Under the pieces are notes generated by a model, which searched no databases, had not been told where the DNA came from, and saw only the letters and a list, made by a program, of their open reading frames with translations. This document shows positions 29,378 to 38,548 of a stretch of DNA of 64,000 nucleotides, in pieces. The number at the start of each line of letters is the position of its first letter. The stretch's first letter is position 1. Origin of the DNA: an uncultured Sphingomonadales bacterium (lineage in GTDB: Bacteria > Pseudomonadota > Alphaproteobacteria > Sphingomonadales > Sphingomonadaceae). Both the position numbers and the translations under genes were made by a program. The stretch covers positions 21,423 to 85,422 of the forward strand of contig CAILBC010000032.1 in NCBI GenBank assembly GCA_903832325.1, given 5' to 3'.

Positions 29378-29391
29378 CAATCCGCCCGGGA

Positions 29392-29835
29392 TCAGCCCCC
29401 TGGCGCCCAGCCTTCGGGGGCCAGTTCGAACCCGTCAAAGGTAAAGCCGGGCATCACCGCGCACGAGACCAGGGCATAGCCGTGTTCGCCGCCGCACGGG
29501 GTTGCCGCCTGCCAGTGTCCTGTCGGCACCACCCCTTGCAGCAGATCGCCGGACAGCGGATCGGGCCCCAGCCGCAGCGTGCTGACCGGGCCCGTATCAT
29601 CGACGCTGATCGCCAGTTCGATCGCGTCACCGCCCTGCCACAGCCACAGTTCTTCGGCATCGACGCGGTGCCAGTGCGACCGTTGCCCGGTTTCGAGCAG
29701 GAAATGGATCAGCGTGCCGGCCGGGCGCTGGCCTTCGGGCGCGGGCGCGCACCAGGTCTGGCGAAACCAGCCGCCTTCGGGGTGGGGGGCCAGCCCAAGC
29801 CGGTTGATCAGATCGCGCGCGCTCGTTGCCGGCAT
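29392..29835 (-). CDS. Cupin-fold protein, DUF985 family
   Basis: A 147-residue single-domain cupin. It begins with the DUF985 signature GLAPHPEGGWFRQTW, then TLIHFLLETGQRSHWHRVDAEELWLWQGG (His/Glu residues of the metal site), and ends with GEHGYALVSCAVMPGFTFDGFEL. The function of the family is not established. The ATG at 29835 lies 8 bases after the dapD stop, so it is the second gene of a dapD operon. Confidence 0.85.
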   Translation of the reverse strand: MPATSARDLINRLGLAPHPEGGWFRQTWCAPAPEGQRPAGTLIHFLLETGQRSHWHRVDAEELWLWQGGDAIELAISVDDTGPVSTLRLGPDPLSGDLLQGVVPTGHWQAATPCGGEHGYALVSCAVMPGFTFDGFELAPEGWAPGG

Positions 29836-29843
29836 GGCCCCGC

Positions 29844-30680
29844 TCAATCGCGCAGCAGGTCGTTGATCCCGGTCTTGCTGCGGGTCTGTGCGTCGACCGT
29901 CTTGACGATCACCGCGCAATAGAGCGAGGGGCCGGGGGTGCCATCGGGCAGCGGCCTGCCGGGCAGCGATCCGGGCACGACCACGGCATAAGGCGGCACG
30001 CGGCCGATATGCACTCCGCCCGTGGCGCGATCGATGATCTTGGTCGATGCGCCGAGGAATACGCCCATCGACAGCACCGCGCCGGTGCCGACGATCACGC
30101 CCTCGGCCACTTCCGACCGCGCGCCGATGAACGCGCCGTCTTCGATGATCACCGGGCCGGCCTGAAGCGGTTCGAGCACGCCGCCAATGCCGACGCCGCC
30201 CGAAATGTGCACGTTCTTGCCGATCTGCGCGCAGGACCCGACCGTGGCCCAGGTATCGACCATCGTGCCTTCATCGACAAAGGCGCCGATGTTGACGAAG
30301 CTGGGCATCAGCACGACGTTGCGCGCGATGTGCGCACCGCGCCGCGCCACGGCGCCCGGCACGACGCGAAAGCCGGCCTCGCGAAAGCGGTTTTCGCCCC
30401 AGCCGGCAAATTTCGACGGCACTTTGTCAAACGCCGGGGCACCGCCCGCGGCGCCTTCGACGATGGCATTGTCATTCAGTCGGAACGACAGCAGCACCGC
30501 CTTTTTCAGCCACTGGTTGACCTGCCAGGCGCCATCGACCGGTTCGGCCACGCGCGCCTTGCCGGAATCGAGCAGGTCCAGCGCGGCCTCGACCACATCG
30601 CGCACGTCGCTGCTGGCCGGGGTGACAGTGGCGCGGTTTTCCCAGGCACTTTCGATGGCGGCGGCAAGCTGGTCGGTCAT
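29844..30680 (-). CDS. dapD: Tetrahydrodipicolinate N-succinyltransferase
   Basis: Acylates tetrahydrodipicolinate with succinyl-CoA in the diaminopimelate/lysine pathway. The 278-residue product has an N-terminal alpha domain (residues 1-100) and a left-handed beta helix made of hexapeptide repeats: [24 protein letters not shown], then [22 protein letters not shown] and [16 protein letters not shown] in sections. ATG 30680 gives the family start [16 protein letters not shown]. It is co-directional with the downstream cupin gene and starts 39 bases after a HAD nucleotidase gene. Confidence 0.95.
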   Translation of the reverse strand: MTDQLAAAIESAWENRATVTPASSDVRDVVEAALDLLDSGKARVAEPVDGAWQVNQWLKKAVLLSFRLNDNAIVEGAAGGAPAFDKVPSKFAGWGENRFREAGFRVVPGAVARRGAHIARNVVLMPSFVNIGAFVDEGTMVDTWATVGSCAQIGKNVHISGGVGIGGVLEPLQAGPVIIEDGAFIGARSEVAEGVIVGTGAVLSMGVFLGASTKIIDRATGGVHIGRVPPYAVVVPGSLPGRPLPDGTPGPSLYCAVIVKTVDAQTRSKTGINDLLRD

Positions 30681-30719
30681 GGCAGGGTCTTTCGGCAGCA
30701 ATTCGGACTGCAAAGGCGA

Positions 30720-31409
30720 CTAGCCGAGCGGCGCGCCGGGGGCAAGGTCGGCCAGAACAGCATCCAGCCAGCCGGCCATGTCGTCGATCATCACGTCGAT
30801 CGCGGTGTCGTCCTTGGCGCGGTCACCCCATTCGGTGGCCATGTCGATCCACACTGTCTGCATGCCCAAATTTTTGGCCGGGGGCAGATTGCGTGCCGTA
30901 TCCTCGATGAACACCGCGCGCGCGGGATCGATCGAAAACGCCTCGATCAGCCCGTGATAGGCGCTCATTTCCGGTTTCGGGCGATACGTCATCGCGTGGA
31001 TGTCCCAGATCCCTTCGAAGCAATCGGCTATGCCCAGCGCCGCAAGGGCGCGCGCGGCATAATCGGCATCGGCATTGGTAAAGATCAGCCGGCGCCCCGG
31101 CAGCGCGCGCAACCGGTCGCCCAGGCGCGGCGCACGATCGAGCACGGTCATGTCGACAGCATGGACATAATCGAGAAATTCGCGCGGATTGACCGCGTGG
31201 TAATGCATCAGCCCGGCCAGCGTGGTGCCGTGATCGTGAAAATACATTTTCTGCACGCGCCGCGCTTCGGCCAGATCGCATCCCAGCAATTCGCTGATGA
31301 ACCGGCCCATCAGCACATCGATCTGGCTGAACAGATTGACGCTGGAGGGGTAGAGCGTGTTGTCCAGATCGAAAATCCAGCAATCGACGCGGGCGGGATC
31401 AAACGGCAT
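30720..31409 (-). CDS. HAD-superfamily pyrimidine 5'-nucleotidase-like hydrolase
   Basis: A 229-residue HAD phosphatase. The nucleophile motif is [12 protein letters not shown] (residues 11-22), motif II is [11 protein letters not shown], the lysine lies in [10 protein letters not shown], and motif IV is [19 protein letters not shown]. The NTLYPSS and FEDTARN features are those of pyrimidine 5'-nucleotidases such as yeast SDT1. It would dephosphorylate UMP or CMP. Its ATG at 31409 is divergent from rnhB with only 56 bases between. Confidence 0.85.
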   Translation of the reverse strand: MPFDPARVDCWIFDLDNTLYPSSVNLFSQIDVLMGRFISELLGCDLAEARRVQKMYFHDHGTTLAGLMHYHAVNPREFLDYVHAVDMTVLDRAPRLGDRLRALPGRRLIFTNADADYAARALAALGIADCFEGIWDIHAMTYRPKPEMSAYHGLIEAFSIDPARAVFIEDTARNLPPAKNLGMQTVWIDMATEWGDRAKDDTAIDVMIDDMAGWLDAVLADLAPGAPLG

Positions 31410-31465
31410 GGTGCGGGGGATCTTTGCTTGCTGGAGGGCGTGCCTGCGCGATAGGGGCTTGTGGC

Positions 31466-32107
31466 ATGTCCTGTCCATCGCTCTTGCCCGAAAGTGGCCT
31501 GTTGATCGGCGTTGATGAAGCCGGGCGCGGGCCGCTGGCCGGGCCGGTGGTGGCCGCCGCGGTTGTTCTGGGCCCCGATGCGCCCCATGGCCTGGCCGAT
31601 TCCAAGGTGTTGTCGGCCAAACGCCGCGCCGTGCTCGATCCGCTGATCCGCGCCACCTGCCGCTGGGGCATCGGCGTGGTGGAGGCCGACGAGATCGACC
31701 GCATCAACATCTTTGCCGCCACGATGAAGGCGATGACGCTCGCCGTCGCGGCGTTGGTTGACACGGAAGAGGCTGCTCGGGAAGGGGCCGGTCCGGACGC
31801 TATCATCGCGCTGGTGCTGATCGATGGCAACAAGACCCCTGCCGGCCGCGTGCCCGAATGGTGCTGGCCGGCGCGCGCGATTGTTGGCGGCGACGCCACC
31901 GAGCCGGCAATTTCCGCCGCCTCGATCCTGGCCAAACAGCATCGCGATGCGATCATGCAGGCGGCGGCGCGTGAATGGCCGCACTATGGCTGGGACCGCA
32001 ACGCCGGCTATGGCACGCCGGACCATCTCGATGCCCTGCGTCGCCACGGCCCGTGCCCGCTGCACCGCCGCAGTTTTCGCCCGGTGGCGGCGGCGGCGAG
32101 AGACTGA
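31466..32107 (+). CDS. rnhB: Ribonuclease HII
   Basis: Removes ribonucleotides and RNA primers from DNA-RNA hybrids. The 213-residue product shows the catalytic [39 protein letters not shown] and the third acidic region [17 protein letters not shown]. The length is normal. The listed ATG at 31466 gives [20 protein letters not shown], placing the catalytic Asp near residue 16. An in-frame upstream start is possible but has no support. Confidence 0.95.
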   Translation: MSCPSLLPESGLLIGVDEAGRGPLAGPVVAAAVVLGPDAPHGLADSKVLSAKRRAVLDPLIRATCRWGIGVVEADEIDRINIFAATMKAMTLAVAALVDTEEAAREGAGPDAIIALVLIDGNKTPAGRVPEWCWPARAIVGGDATEPAISAASILAKQHRDAIMQAAAREWPHYGWDRNAGYGTPDHLDALRRHGPCPLHRRSFRPVAAAARD

Positions 32108-32174
32108 TCACCAGACGAGCGAATATTTTTTGTTCCGCCCTTACCACAAGATGTGGCGTTGCGCGCCGGGGCGG

Positions 32175-33512
<1,338 letters not shown>

Positions 33513-33536
33513 CATGCCGAATTCCACCAACACCGC

Positions 33537-33630
33537 TCGTCCTGGGCCTGTCGAAGGACGCGCGCAGCGGTTTTTCCGGGCACAATTCCGGGCGGGCCTT
33601 GGTGCGCGTAAATCGACAGGCGCAGGACGA
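33537..33630. repeat. Inverted pair of a dispersed sphingomonad-type repeat
   Basis: An 18-base element at 33537-33554 (TCGTCCTGGGCCTGTCGA) recurs in reverse complement at 33613-33630 with one mismatch. From memory, near-identical strings (CGTCCTTCGACAGGCTCAGG) are scattered through many sphingomonad genomes as intergenic repeats. The pair could fold into a stem with a 58-base loop in the ccrM-folP gap. The function is unknown. Confidence 0.7.
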
Positions 33631-33674
33631 ACAGGCCTGGTTTGTAAATCGGGTTTTGCAAGCGGGATCATGGC

Positions 33675-34787
33675 ATGACCGAACGCGTTTACATCCGGCC
33701 GATCGCGCTGGCCGAAAGCCCGCAAAGCGAAGGCGGCGCGGTGGTGCGGCTGGGCGGGGGCCTGGTTTGGGCCAGCCGCTTTGCGCTGATCCGCCGCAAC
33801 CAGGGCAGGATCGTGTCGCGCCGGCAATGCGGCGTGGCCGACATGGCCGAAGCGATTGCCGCGCTGCCCGATGCCCTGGCCGCCGAGGCGCAGGCGCAAT
33901 GGCGCGATCTGGCGCGCAGCCATCCGCCGATCGCTTGCGGCGCGCGCATGTTGCGGCTGGATCAGCCGCTGGTGATGGGCATCCTGAATGTCACGCCCGA
34001 CAGCTTTTCCGATGGCGGCAAGTTTCTCGACAAACCTGATGCGGCGCTGGAACACGCGCATGCCATGCTGGAGGCGGGCGCCGCGATCATCGATGTGGGC
34101 GGCGAATCCACCCGCCCGGGCGCAGCCGCGGTGTGGGAAGGCGATGAAGCGCGCCGCGTGGTGCCGGTGATTGAAAACCTGGCGCGCGCCGGGGCAGCCA
34201 TATCGATCGACAGCCGGCGGGCCAGCGTGATCGGTGCGGCGCTTTCGGCCGGCGCGCATATCGTCAACGATGTGTCGGCAATGCGCCATGATCCGCGCAC
34301 GGCGGCGCTGGTGGCCGAAAGCGGCGCGCCGGTGGTGCTGATGCATGCGCCGGGCGATGCCAGCGATCTGCACGCCGACGGGAATTATCGCGATGTCGTG
34401 CTCGATGTGTTCGATGCCTTGCGCGAACGGCGCGATGCGGCGCTGGCGGCGGGGATCGCGCGCGATCGTATCCTGATTGATCCGGGCATCGGCTTTGGCA
34501 AGACGCTGGCGGAAAACCTGGCGTTGATCAACGCTTTGCCGATGCTGCACGGGCTGGGCCAGCCGATCCTGTTTGGTGCCAGCCGCAAACGCATGATCGG
34601 CGCGCTGGCGGGTGAGGCCCCGGCGCACCAACGCATGCCGGGCTCGCTCGCGGTGGCGCTGCGGGCAGCCGATTCAGGCGCGCAAGTGCTGCGCGTGCAC
34701 GATGTGGCCGAAACGGTGCAGGCGCTGCATATCTGGCGCGGCCTGCGCGATGCGGCAGTGACCGATTTCAGCCAGATGGGTGATTAG
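33675..34787 (+). CDS. folP: Dihydropteroate synthase
   Basis: Condenses p-aminobenzoate with hydroxymethyl-dihydropterin diphosphate in folate synthesis. The TIM-barrel core begins around residue 98 with LVMGILNVTPDSFSDGG, followed by IIDVGGESTRPGA, SIDSRRASVI, IVNDVSAM, LIDPGIGFGKTL and FGASRKRMIG, all family signatures. The 370-residue length includes an N-terminal extension of roughly 95 residues (ALIRRNQGRIVSRRQCGV), which I believe is common in sphingomonads. Convergent with the NtrC-like gene. Confidence 0.95.
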   Translation: MTERVYIRPIALAESPQSEGGAVVRLGGGLVWASRFALIRRNQGRIVSRRQCGVADMAEAIAALPDALAAEAQAQWRDLARSHPPIACGARMLRLDQPLVMGILNVTPDSFSDGGKFLDKPDAALEHAHAMLEAGAAIIDVGGESTRPGAAAVWEGDEARRVVPVIENLARAGAAISIDSRRASVIGAALSAGAHIVNDVSAMRHDPRTAALVAESGAPVVLMHAPGDASDLHADGNYRDVVLDVFDALRERRDAALAAGIARDRILIDPGIGFGKTLAENLALINALPMLHGLGQPILFGASRKRMIGALAGEAPAHQRMPGSLAVALRAADSGAQVLRVHDVAETVQALHIWRGLRDAAVTDFSQMGD

Positions 34788-34791
34788 CCCC

Positions 34792-34830
34792 CAGATCACG
34801 CAGCCGGATCAAGCAGCCGAATTATGCAGC
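34792..34830. repeat. Three-copy 13-bp repeat spanning the NtrC-like stop codon
   Basis: Read on the minus strand, GCTGCATAATTCG, GCTGCTTGATCCG and GCTGCGTGATCTG follow each other (plus coordinates 34818-34830, 34805-34817, 34792-34804). The first contains the gene's TAA stop. The next two have TGA at exactly the same offset. The three stops, 13 bases apart, close all three frames of the minus strand. The stop function is kept although the codon itself differs. Confidence 0.93.
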
Positions 34831-36240
34831 GTTGTCTATGCCCAGTTCCGACAGTTTGCGGTAAAGCGTCGAACGGCCAATGCCCAGCCGGCGCGCGACT
34901 TCGGTCATGCGGCCGCGATAGTGGCCGATGGCCAGGCGGATCACATCGGCCTCGATTTCTTCGAGCGGGCGCAGATTGCCATCGGGGCCAAACAGGGTCA
35001 CCCCGGCGCCATCGCTGATCGGCTGATGCACGCGCGCGGTTTCGCCAAGCAGATTGGCAAGGCGCGGAAAATCCTGCGCGGTCAGCGCTTCGCCATCGCA
35101 GAACACGGCCGCGCGGAACAGCGTTGCCTGCAACTGGCGCACATTGCCCGGCCAGTCATAGGCGGCGAGCAGCGACAGCGCGCCATCGGTAATGCCCAGC
35201 GGACGCAGCCCCGGCTGTTCGCCGATCCGCGCCAGGAAATGGCGGGCCAGCGCCGGAATGTCGCCCGACCGTTCGCGAAGGGTGGGCAGGCGCACTTGCG
35301 TGGTCGACAGGCGGGTCAGCAGATCGGCGTCGAACAGGCCGGCCTCGACCAGATCGCGCAACGGCGCATTGCTGCACACGAACAGGCGCACATCCAGCCG
35401 GAACGAATGGTGCGCGCCGATCGGCTGCACATCGCCGCGCGCGATGAATTGCCCCAGCCGCTGCTGCACCGCCATTGGCAGGCGGTCGATCTCGTCAATC
35501 ACCAGCGTGCCGCCATCGGCGTGCTGCAACGCGCCGACCAGCCGTTCAAAGGCGCCGGCAAAGGCACCCTTTTCGTGGCCGAACATCACCGATTCGATCT
35601 GGTTGGGCGGAATCCCGCCGGCGTTGATAATGCGCAGCGGCAGCTTTGACCGCGGCGAAGCGGCGTGAATTGCGCGCACCAGCATTTCCTTGCCCGTGCC
35701 GCTTTCGCCTTCGATCAGCACATGCGCATGGGTGCGCGCGGCCTTTGCCGCCACGGCCAGCGCCGTGCGAAACGAAGATGCCGCGCCGATCATCGAATCG
35801 AAATCGAGCGCCGCGCCCAGCTTTTCGGTCAGCGGATGCAGTTCGGAACTTTGCACTTCGGGCGCGGTGGCCGCGCGCAGCGCCTGGACCAGGCGATCGG
35901 GCGAAACCGGCTTGATCAGATAATCGGTGGCCCCGGCGCGCATCGCCTCCACCGCCAGCAGCGGCGAAGAACTGGTGGTGATCATCAGGATCGGCAGGGC
36001 AGGGCGCCGCGCCTTCAGCTCGGCAATCAGATCGCAGGCGCTTTCGCCCGGAACCCATTGATCCAGAATGATTGCGCCCAGCCGCATGCCCTGGCGCGTG
36101 CCCAGCGTGGCAATCGCGGTTTCCGAATCGCGCGCCACGATCGTGCGCCAGCCTTCGCGCGCGGCCAGCGCGGAAACGAGCCGGATCTGGGCCGGTTCGT
36201 CATCGATCAGCATCAGCAGACGATCTTCGATGTCAGACAT
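34822..36240 (-). CDS. NtrC-family response regulator with GAFAGA instead of GAFTGA
   Basis: A 472-residue three-domain regulator. A receiver (residues 1-120) has the acidic pair LIDDEP and phospho-acceptor Asp60 in IILDQWVPG. The AAA+ domain (about 150-380) has Walker A GESGTGKE (178-185), Walker B GGTLVIDEI and sensor-II-like DWPGNVRQLQ. A Fis-type helix-turn-helix ends the protein (MTEVARRLGIGRSTLYRKL). The loop that contacts sigma-54 reads GAFAGA (225-230) rather than GAFTGA, so activation through sigma-54 is doubtful. It may act like Rhodobacter capsulatus NtrC, which works with sigma-70. No sensor kinase is adjacent. Confidence 0.9.
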   Translation of the reverse strand: MSDIEDRLLMLIDDEPAQIRLVSALAAREGWRTIVARDSETAIATLGTRQGMRLGAIILDQWVPGESACDLIAELKARRPALPILMITTSSSPLLAVEAMRAGATDYLIKPVSPDRLVQALRAATAPEVQSSELHPLTEKLGAALDFDSMIGAASSFRTALAVAAKAARTHAHVLIEGESGTGKEMLVRAIHAASPRSKLPLRIINAGGIPPNQIESVMFGHEKGAFAGAFERLVGALQHADGGTLVIDEIDRLPMAVQQRLGQFIARGDVQPIGAHHSFRLDVRLFVCSNAPLRDLVEAGLFDADLLTRLSTTQVRLPTLRERSGDIPALARHFLARIGEQPGLRPLGITDGALSLLAAYDWPGNVRQLQATLFRAAVFCDGEALTAQDFPRLANLLGETARVHQPISDGAGVTLFGPDGNLRPLEEIEADVIRLAIGHYRGRMTEVARRLGIGRSTLYRKLSELGIDNAA

Positions 36241-36470
36241 TCGTCATCCGGTCCGATTTCCCGTGTCCCCTGGCCACACTGCGAAAACGACAATTCGCGC
36301 GCAGGCAGGGGGCTTGCCGGATGCTTCTACGCCAAAGGGGGTAAAAACCGGATTAAGGCTGGAATTGACTGTTGTCGCTTGAGCCTGCGGGGTTGGAACG
36401 ATAGAGGATGCGGCAGGCGCAGGCCGAAATGGGGTCTGTGCAGGGTTCAACGCATTTCGAAGGTGACGAC

Positions 36471-36593
36471 ATGGCTCCGGCAAACGACATCAAGGCCGCA
36501 CGCGCGACGTACGAAGGGTTTGTCAATCTGATCAAGATTTCCGTCCCGGTGATCGTGGTGATCGTCGCCTTTGTCGTCTACCTCATCCACTGA
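36471..36593 (+). CDS. Small aa3-type cytochrome c oxidase subunit IV-like protein
   Basis: A 40-residue single-pass membrane protein. A short polar N-terminus (APANDIKAARATYEGFVNLIK) precedes one hydrophobic helix (VPVIVVIVAFVVYLI). This matches the bacterial aa3-oxidase subunit IV family (PF07835-like), often encoded next to transhydrogenase genes in sphingomonads. GAAGGTGA lies just before the ATG. The upstream gap (36241-36470) separates it from the divergent NtrC-like gene and shows no further gene. It lies 9 bases before pntAA and is probably co-transcribed. Confidence 0.75.
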   Translation: MAPANDIKAARATYEGFVNLIKISVPVIVVIVAFVVYLIH

Positions 36594-36602
36594 TCGCTGA
36601 CT

Positions 36603-37733
36603 GTGGCAAAGCCCCTCGACATCGTGGTGCTGCGCGAGCGCGCACCGGGCGAAACGCGCGTTGCGGCAACCCCGGAAACGGTCAGGAAGCTGATCGCGCT
36701 GGGTGCCGCAGTTACGGTCGAGGCGGGGGCGGGCGCTGCCGCATCGCTGTCTGACGATGATTATGCCGCCGCCGGCGCAAAGATTGCCCAGGCCGATGCG
36801 GCGCAAGGTGCCGATATCGTGCTGGCGGTTCAGGGGCCCGAGGCGGACATGCTGGCCGGGGCCAATTCCGGCGCGTGGATCGTGGCGGGTCTTGATCCGT
36901 TTGGCCGGCGCGACCGGGTCGATGCCTATGCCGGCGCCGGGTTTGAGGCGCTGGCGATGGAATTCATGCCGCGCATCACGCGCGCGCAATCGATGGATAT
37001 TCTGTCGAGCCAGGCCAATCTGTCGGGATACAAGGCGGTGCTGATCGCGGCGAACCTTTATGGCCGCGCCTTTCCGATGATGATGACCGCGGCCGGCACG
37101 GTCAGCGCGGCCAAGGCCTTTGTGATGGGCGTGGGCGTGGCCGGGCTTCAGGCGATTGCCACGGCACGCCGCCTGGGCGCGCAAGTATCGGCGACCGATG
37201 TGCGATCAGCCACCAGGGAACAGATCCAGTCGCTGGGCGCAAAGCCGATTTTCGTCGAAAACGTGAAGGGCATCGAAGGCGAAGGCGCGGGCGGCTATGC
37301 CACCGAAATGAGCGCCGAATACCAGGCGGCGCAGGCCGAACTGGTATCCAGCCATATCGCCAAGCAGGATATCGTGATCACCACCGCGCTGATCCCCGGC
37401 CGCGCTGCGCCGCGCCTGATCAGCGATGCGCAGATCGCGACGATGAAGCCGGGCAGCGTGATTTATGACCTGGCCGTGGCCCAGGGCGGCAATGTCGAAG
37501 GATCGGTGCCCGATCAGGTGGTCGAAATCCACGGGGTGAAAGTGGTCGGCTATGCCAACACCCCCGCGCAGCTTCCGGCTGATGCTTCGGCGCTGTTTGC
37601 GCGCAACCTCTACAATTTCCTCAATGCCTTCTGGGACAAGGAAGCGGGCCGCCCGGTGCTGGATGAGGAAATCGGCAATGCCATCCGCCTGACCCAGGGC
37701 GGCAAAGTGGTGCACGAAAGGCTTTTGGGGTGA
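36603..37733 (+). CDS. pntAA: NAD(P) transhydrogenase alpha subunit, NAD-binding part
   Basis: NAD(H)-binding domain I of the proton-translocating transhydrogenase, which makes NADPH from NADH at the inner membrane. The 376-residue product has VLRERAPGETRVAATPETV, the SQANLSGYKAVL mobile-loop region, the nucleotide fold FVMGVGVAGLQAIATARRLGA and VIYDLAVAQGGNVEGS. It starts at GTG 36603. In Alphaproteobacteria the three subunits are normally contiguous. Here a DUF559 gene with flanking repeats separates this gene from pntAB. Confidence 0.95.
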   Translation: MAKPLDIVVLRERAPGETRVAATPETVRKLIALGAAVTVEAGAGAAASLSDDDYAAAGAKIAQADAAQGADIVLAVQGPEADMLAGANSGAWIVAGLDPFGRRDRVDAYAGAGFEALAMEFMPRITRAQSMDILSSQANLSGYKAVLIAANLYGRAFPMMMTAAGTVSAAKAFVMGVGVAGLQAIATARRLGAQVSATDVRSATREQIQSLGAKPIFVENVKGIEGEGAGGYATEMSAEYQAAQAELVSSHIAKQDIVITTALIPGRAAPRLISDAQIATMKPGSVIYDLAVAQGGNVEGSVPDQVVEIHGVKVVGYANTPAQLPADASALFARNLYNFLNAFWDKEAGRPVLDEEIGNAIRLTQGGKVVHERLLG

Positions 37734-37741
37734 GGGGGCAA

Positions 37742-37845
37742 ACCCCTCCACCACCCTTTGGGCGGTCCCCCTCCCCGGTCCGGGAAGGACTGGAACATCC
37801 TCCCCGGACCGGGGAGGGGGACCATGCGCAGCATGGTGGAGGGGT
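37742..37845. repeat. Inverted pair of a roughly 48-bp repeat after pntAA
   Basis: Copy A (37742-37789) starts ACCCCTCCACC and ends GGTCCGGGAAGGA. After 8 bases, copy B (37798-37845) is its inverted version, ending GGTGGAGGGGT. The two arms match over most of their length and differ in a central variable section (CACCCTTTGGGCG against a TGCGCATG-type core). Together they could form a long hairpin. Copy B ends GGAGGGGTA directly before the DUF559 ATG, so it supplies the Shine-Dalgarno sequence. Confidence 0.9.
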
Positions 37846-37846
37846 A

Positions 37847-38260
37847 ATGCCCCAAGCGCCAGGCCATGAAATTTCAGGTCCGGTCGTGAAGCGCGCGCGC
37901 GAATTGCGCAAGGCGATGTCTTTGCCCGAAGTGCAGTTGTGGCGCCAATTGCGTTTGCGGCCTAATGGGCTGAAATTTCGTCGTCAGCATCCCATCGCCC
38001 CTTATGTCGTGGATTTCTGCTGCATGTCCGCGCGGCTCGTTGTCGAAATTGACGGGTTCGCGCATAACACTGGCAACCGTCCCGCACGCGATACTGCGAG
38101 AACACGGTTTCTGGAAAACAACGGGTACACAGTTATACGGATTTCTGCTGCGCAAGTGCTGGCGGATACCGTGGGTACGGCTGAGGCGATCGCGGGGTGT
38201 GGGGCGAAACCCCTCCACCGCCCTGCGGGCGGTCCCCCTCCCCGTGCCGGGGAGGATTGA
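37847..38260 (+). CDS. DUF559 endonuclease-like protein inside the pnt operon
   Basis: A 137-residue protein of the DUF559 family (Vsr-like, restriction-endonuclease fold). It has RARELRKAMSLPEVQLWRQL, FRRQHPIAPYVVDFCC, LVVEIDGFAHN and a final FLENNGYTVIRISAAQVL. Asp in VVDF and Glu/Asp in VEIDG would form the PD-(D/E)xK-type site. The start ATG lies 2 bases after repeat B, and the last 18 or so residues (KPLHRPAGGPPPRAGED) are encoded by repeat C. The gene and its repeats form a unit inserted between pntAA and pntAB. Biological role unknown. An in-frame GTG at 37730 would read through the repeats and is less likely. Confidence 0.85.
   Translation: MPQAPGHEISGPVVKRARELRKAMSLPEVQLWRQLRLRPNGLKFRRQHPIAPYVVDFCCMSARLVVEIDGFAHNTGNRPARDTARTRFLENNGYTVIRISAAQVLADTVGTAEAIAGCGAKPLHRPAGGPPPRAGED
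38209..38256. repeat. Third copy of the 48-bp repeat before pntAB
   Basis: Copy C has the orientation of copy A: ACCCCTCCACC, then GCCCTGCGGGCGG, then TCCCCCTCCCC and GCCGGGGAGGA. It overlaps the last codons of the DUF559 gene and ends in GGGGAGGA, 7 bases before the pntAB ATG at 38264. It therefore provides the ribosome-binding site of the next gene. Confidence 0.9.
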
Positions 38261-38263
38261 GCC

Positions 38264-38548
38264 ATGGATTTTGTGAGTATCCTGTCGATTTTCGTGATGG
38301 CCTGTTTTGTGGGCTATTACGTGGTGTGGTCGGTGACCCCGGCTTTGCACACGCCGCTGATGGCGGTGACCAATGCGATTTCCTCGGTGATCGTGGTGGG
38401 CGCGCTGATTGCGGGCGCGGCGCAGGGGTCGGCCGTTTCGAAATGGCTGGGGCTTGCGGCGGTGGTGCTGGCGAGTGTGAACATTTTCGGCGGGTTTGCC
38501 GTGACCGAGCGGATGCTGGCGATGTACAAGAAGAAGGACAAGAAGTGA
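38264..38548 (+). CDS. pntAB: NAD(P) transhydrogenase alpha subunit, membrane part
   Basis: A 94-residue membrane subunit forming part of the proton channel (domain II). About three hydrophobic helices are visible: [37 protein letters not shown] and [18 protein letters not shown]. It ends in a charged MYKKKDKK tail. The GGAGGA just upstream comes from repeat C. Its TGA overlaps the ATG of pntB by one base (TGATG), so the two are coupled. Confidence 0.93.
   Translation: MDFVSILSIFVMACFVGYYVVWSVTPALHTPLMAVTNAISSVIVVGALIAGAAQGSAVSKWLGLAAVVLASVNIFGGFAVTERMLAMYKKKDKK

Noticed and set aside
37730..37846. Upstream in-frame GTG for the DUF559 gene
   Set aside because: It would translate through the repeat pair into a low-complexity Pro/Gly leader. 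The ATG right after repeat B with GGAGGGG is the better start.
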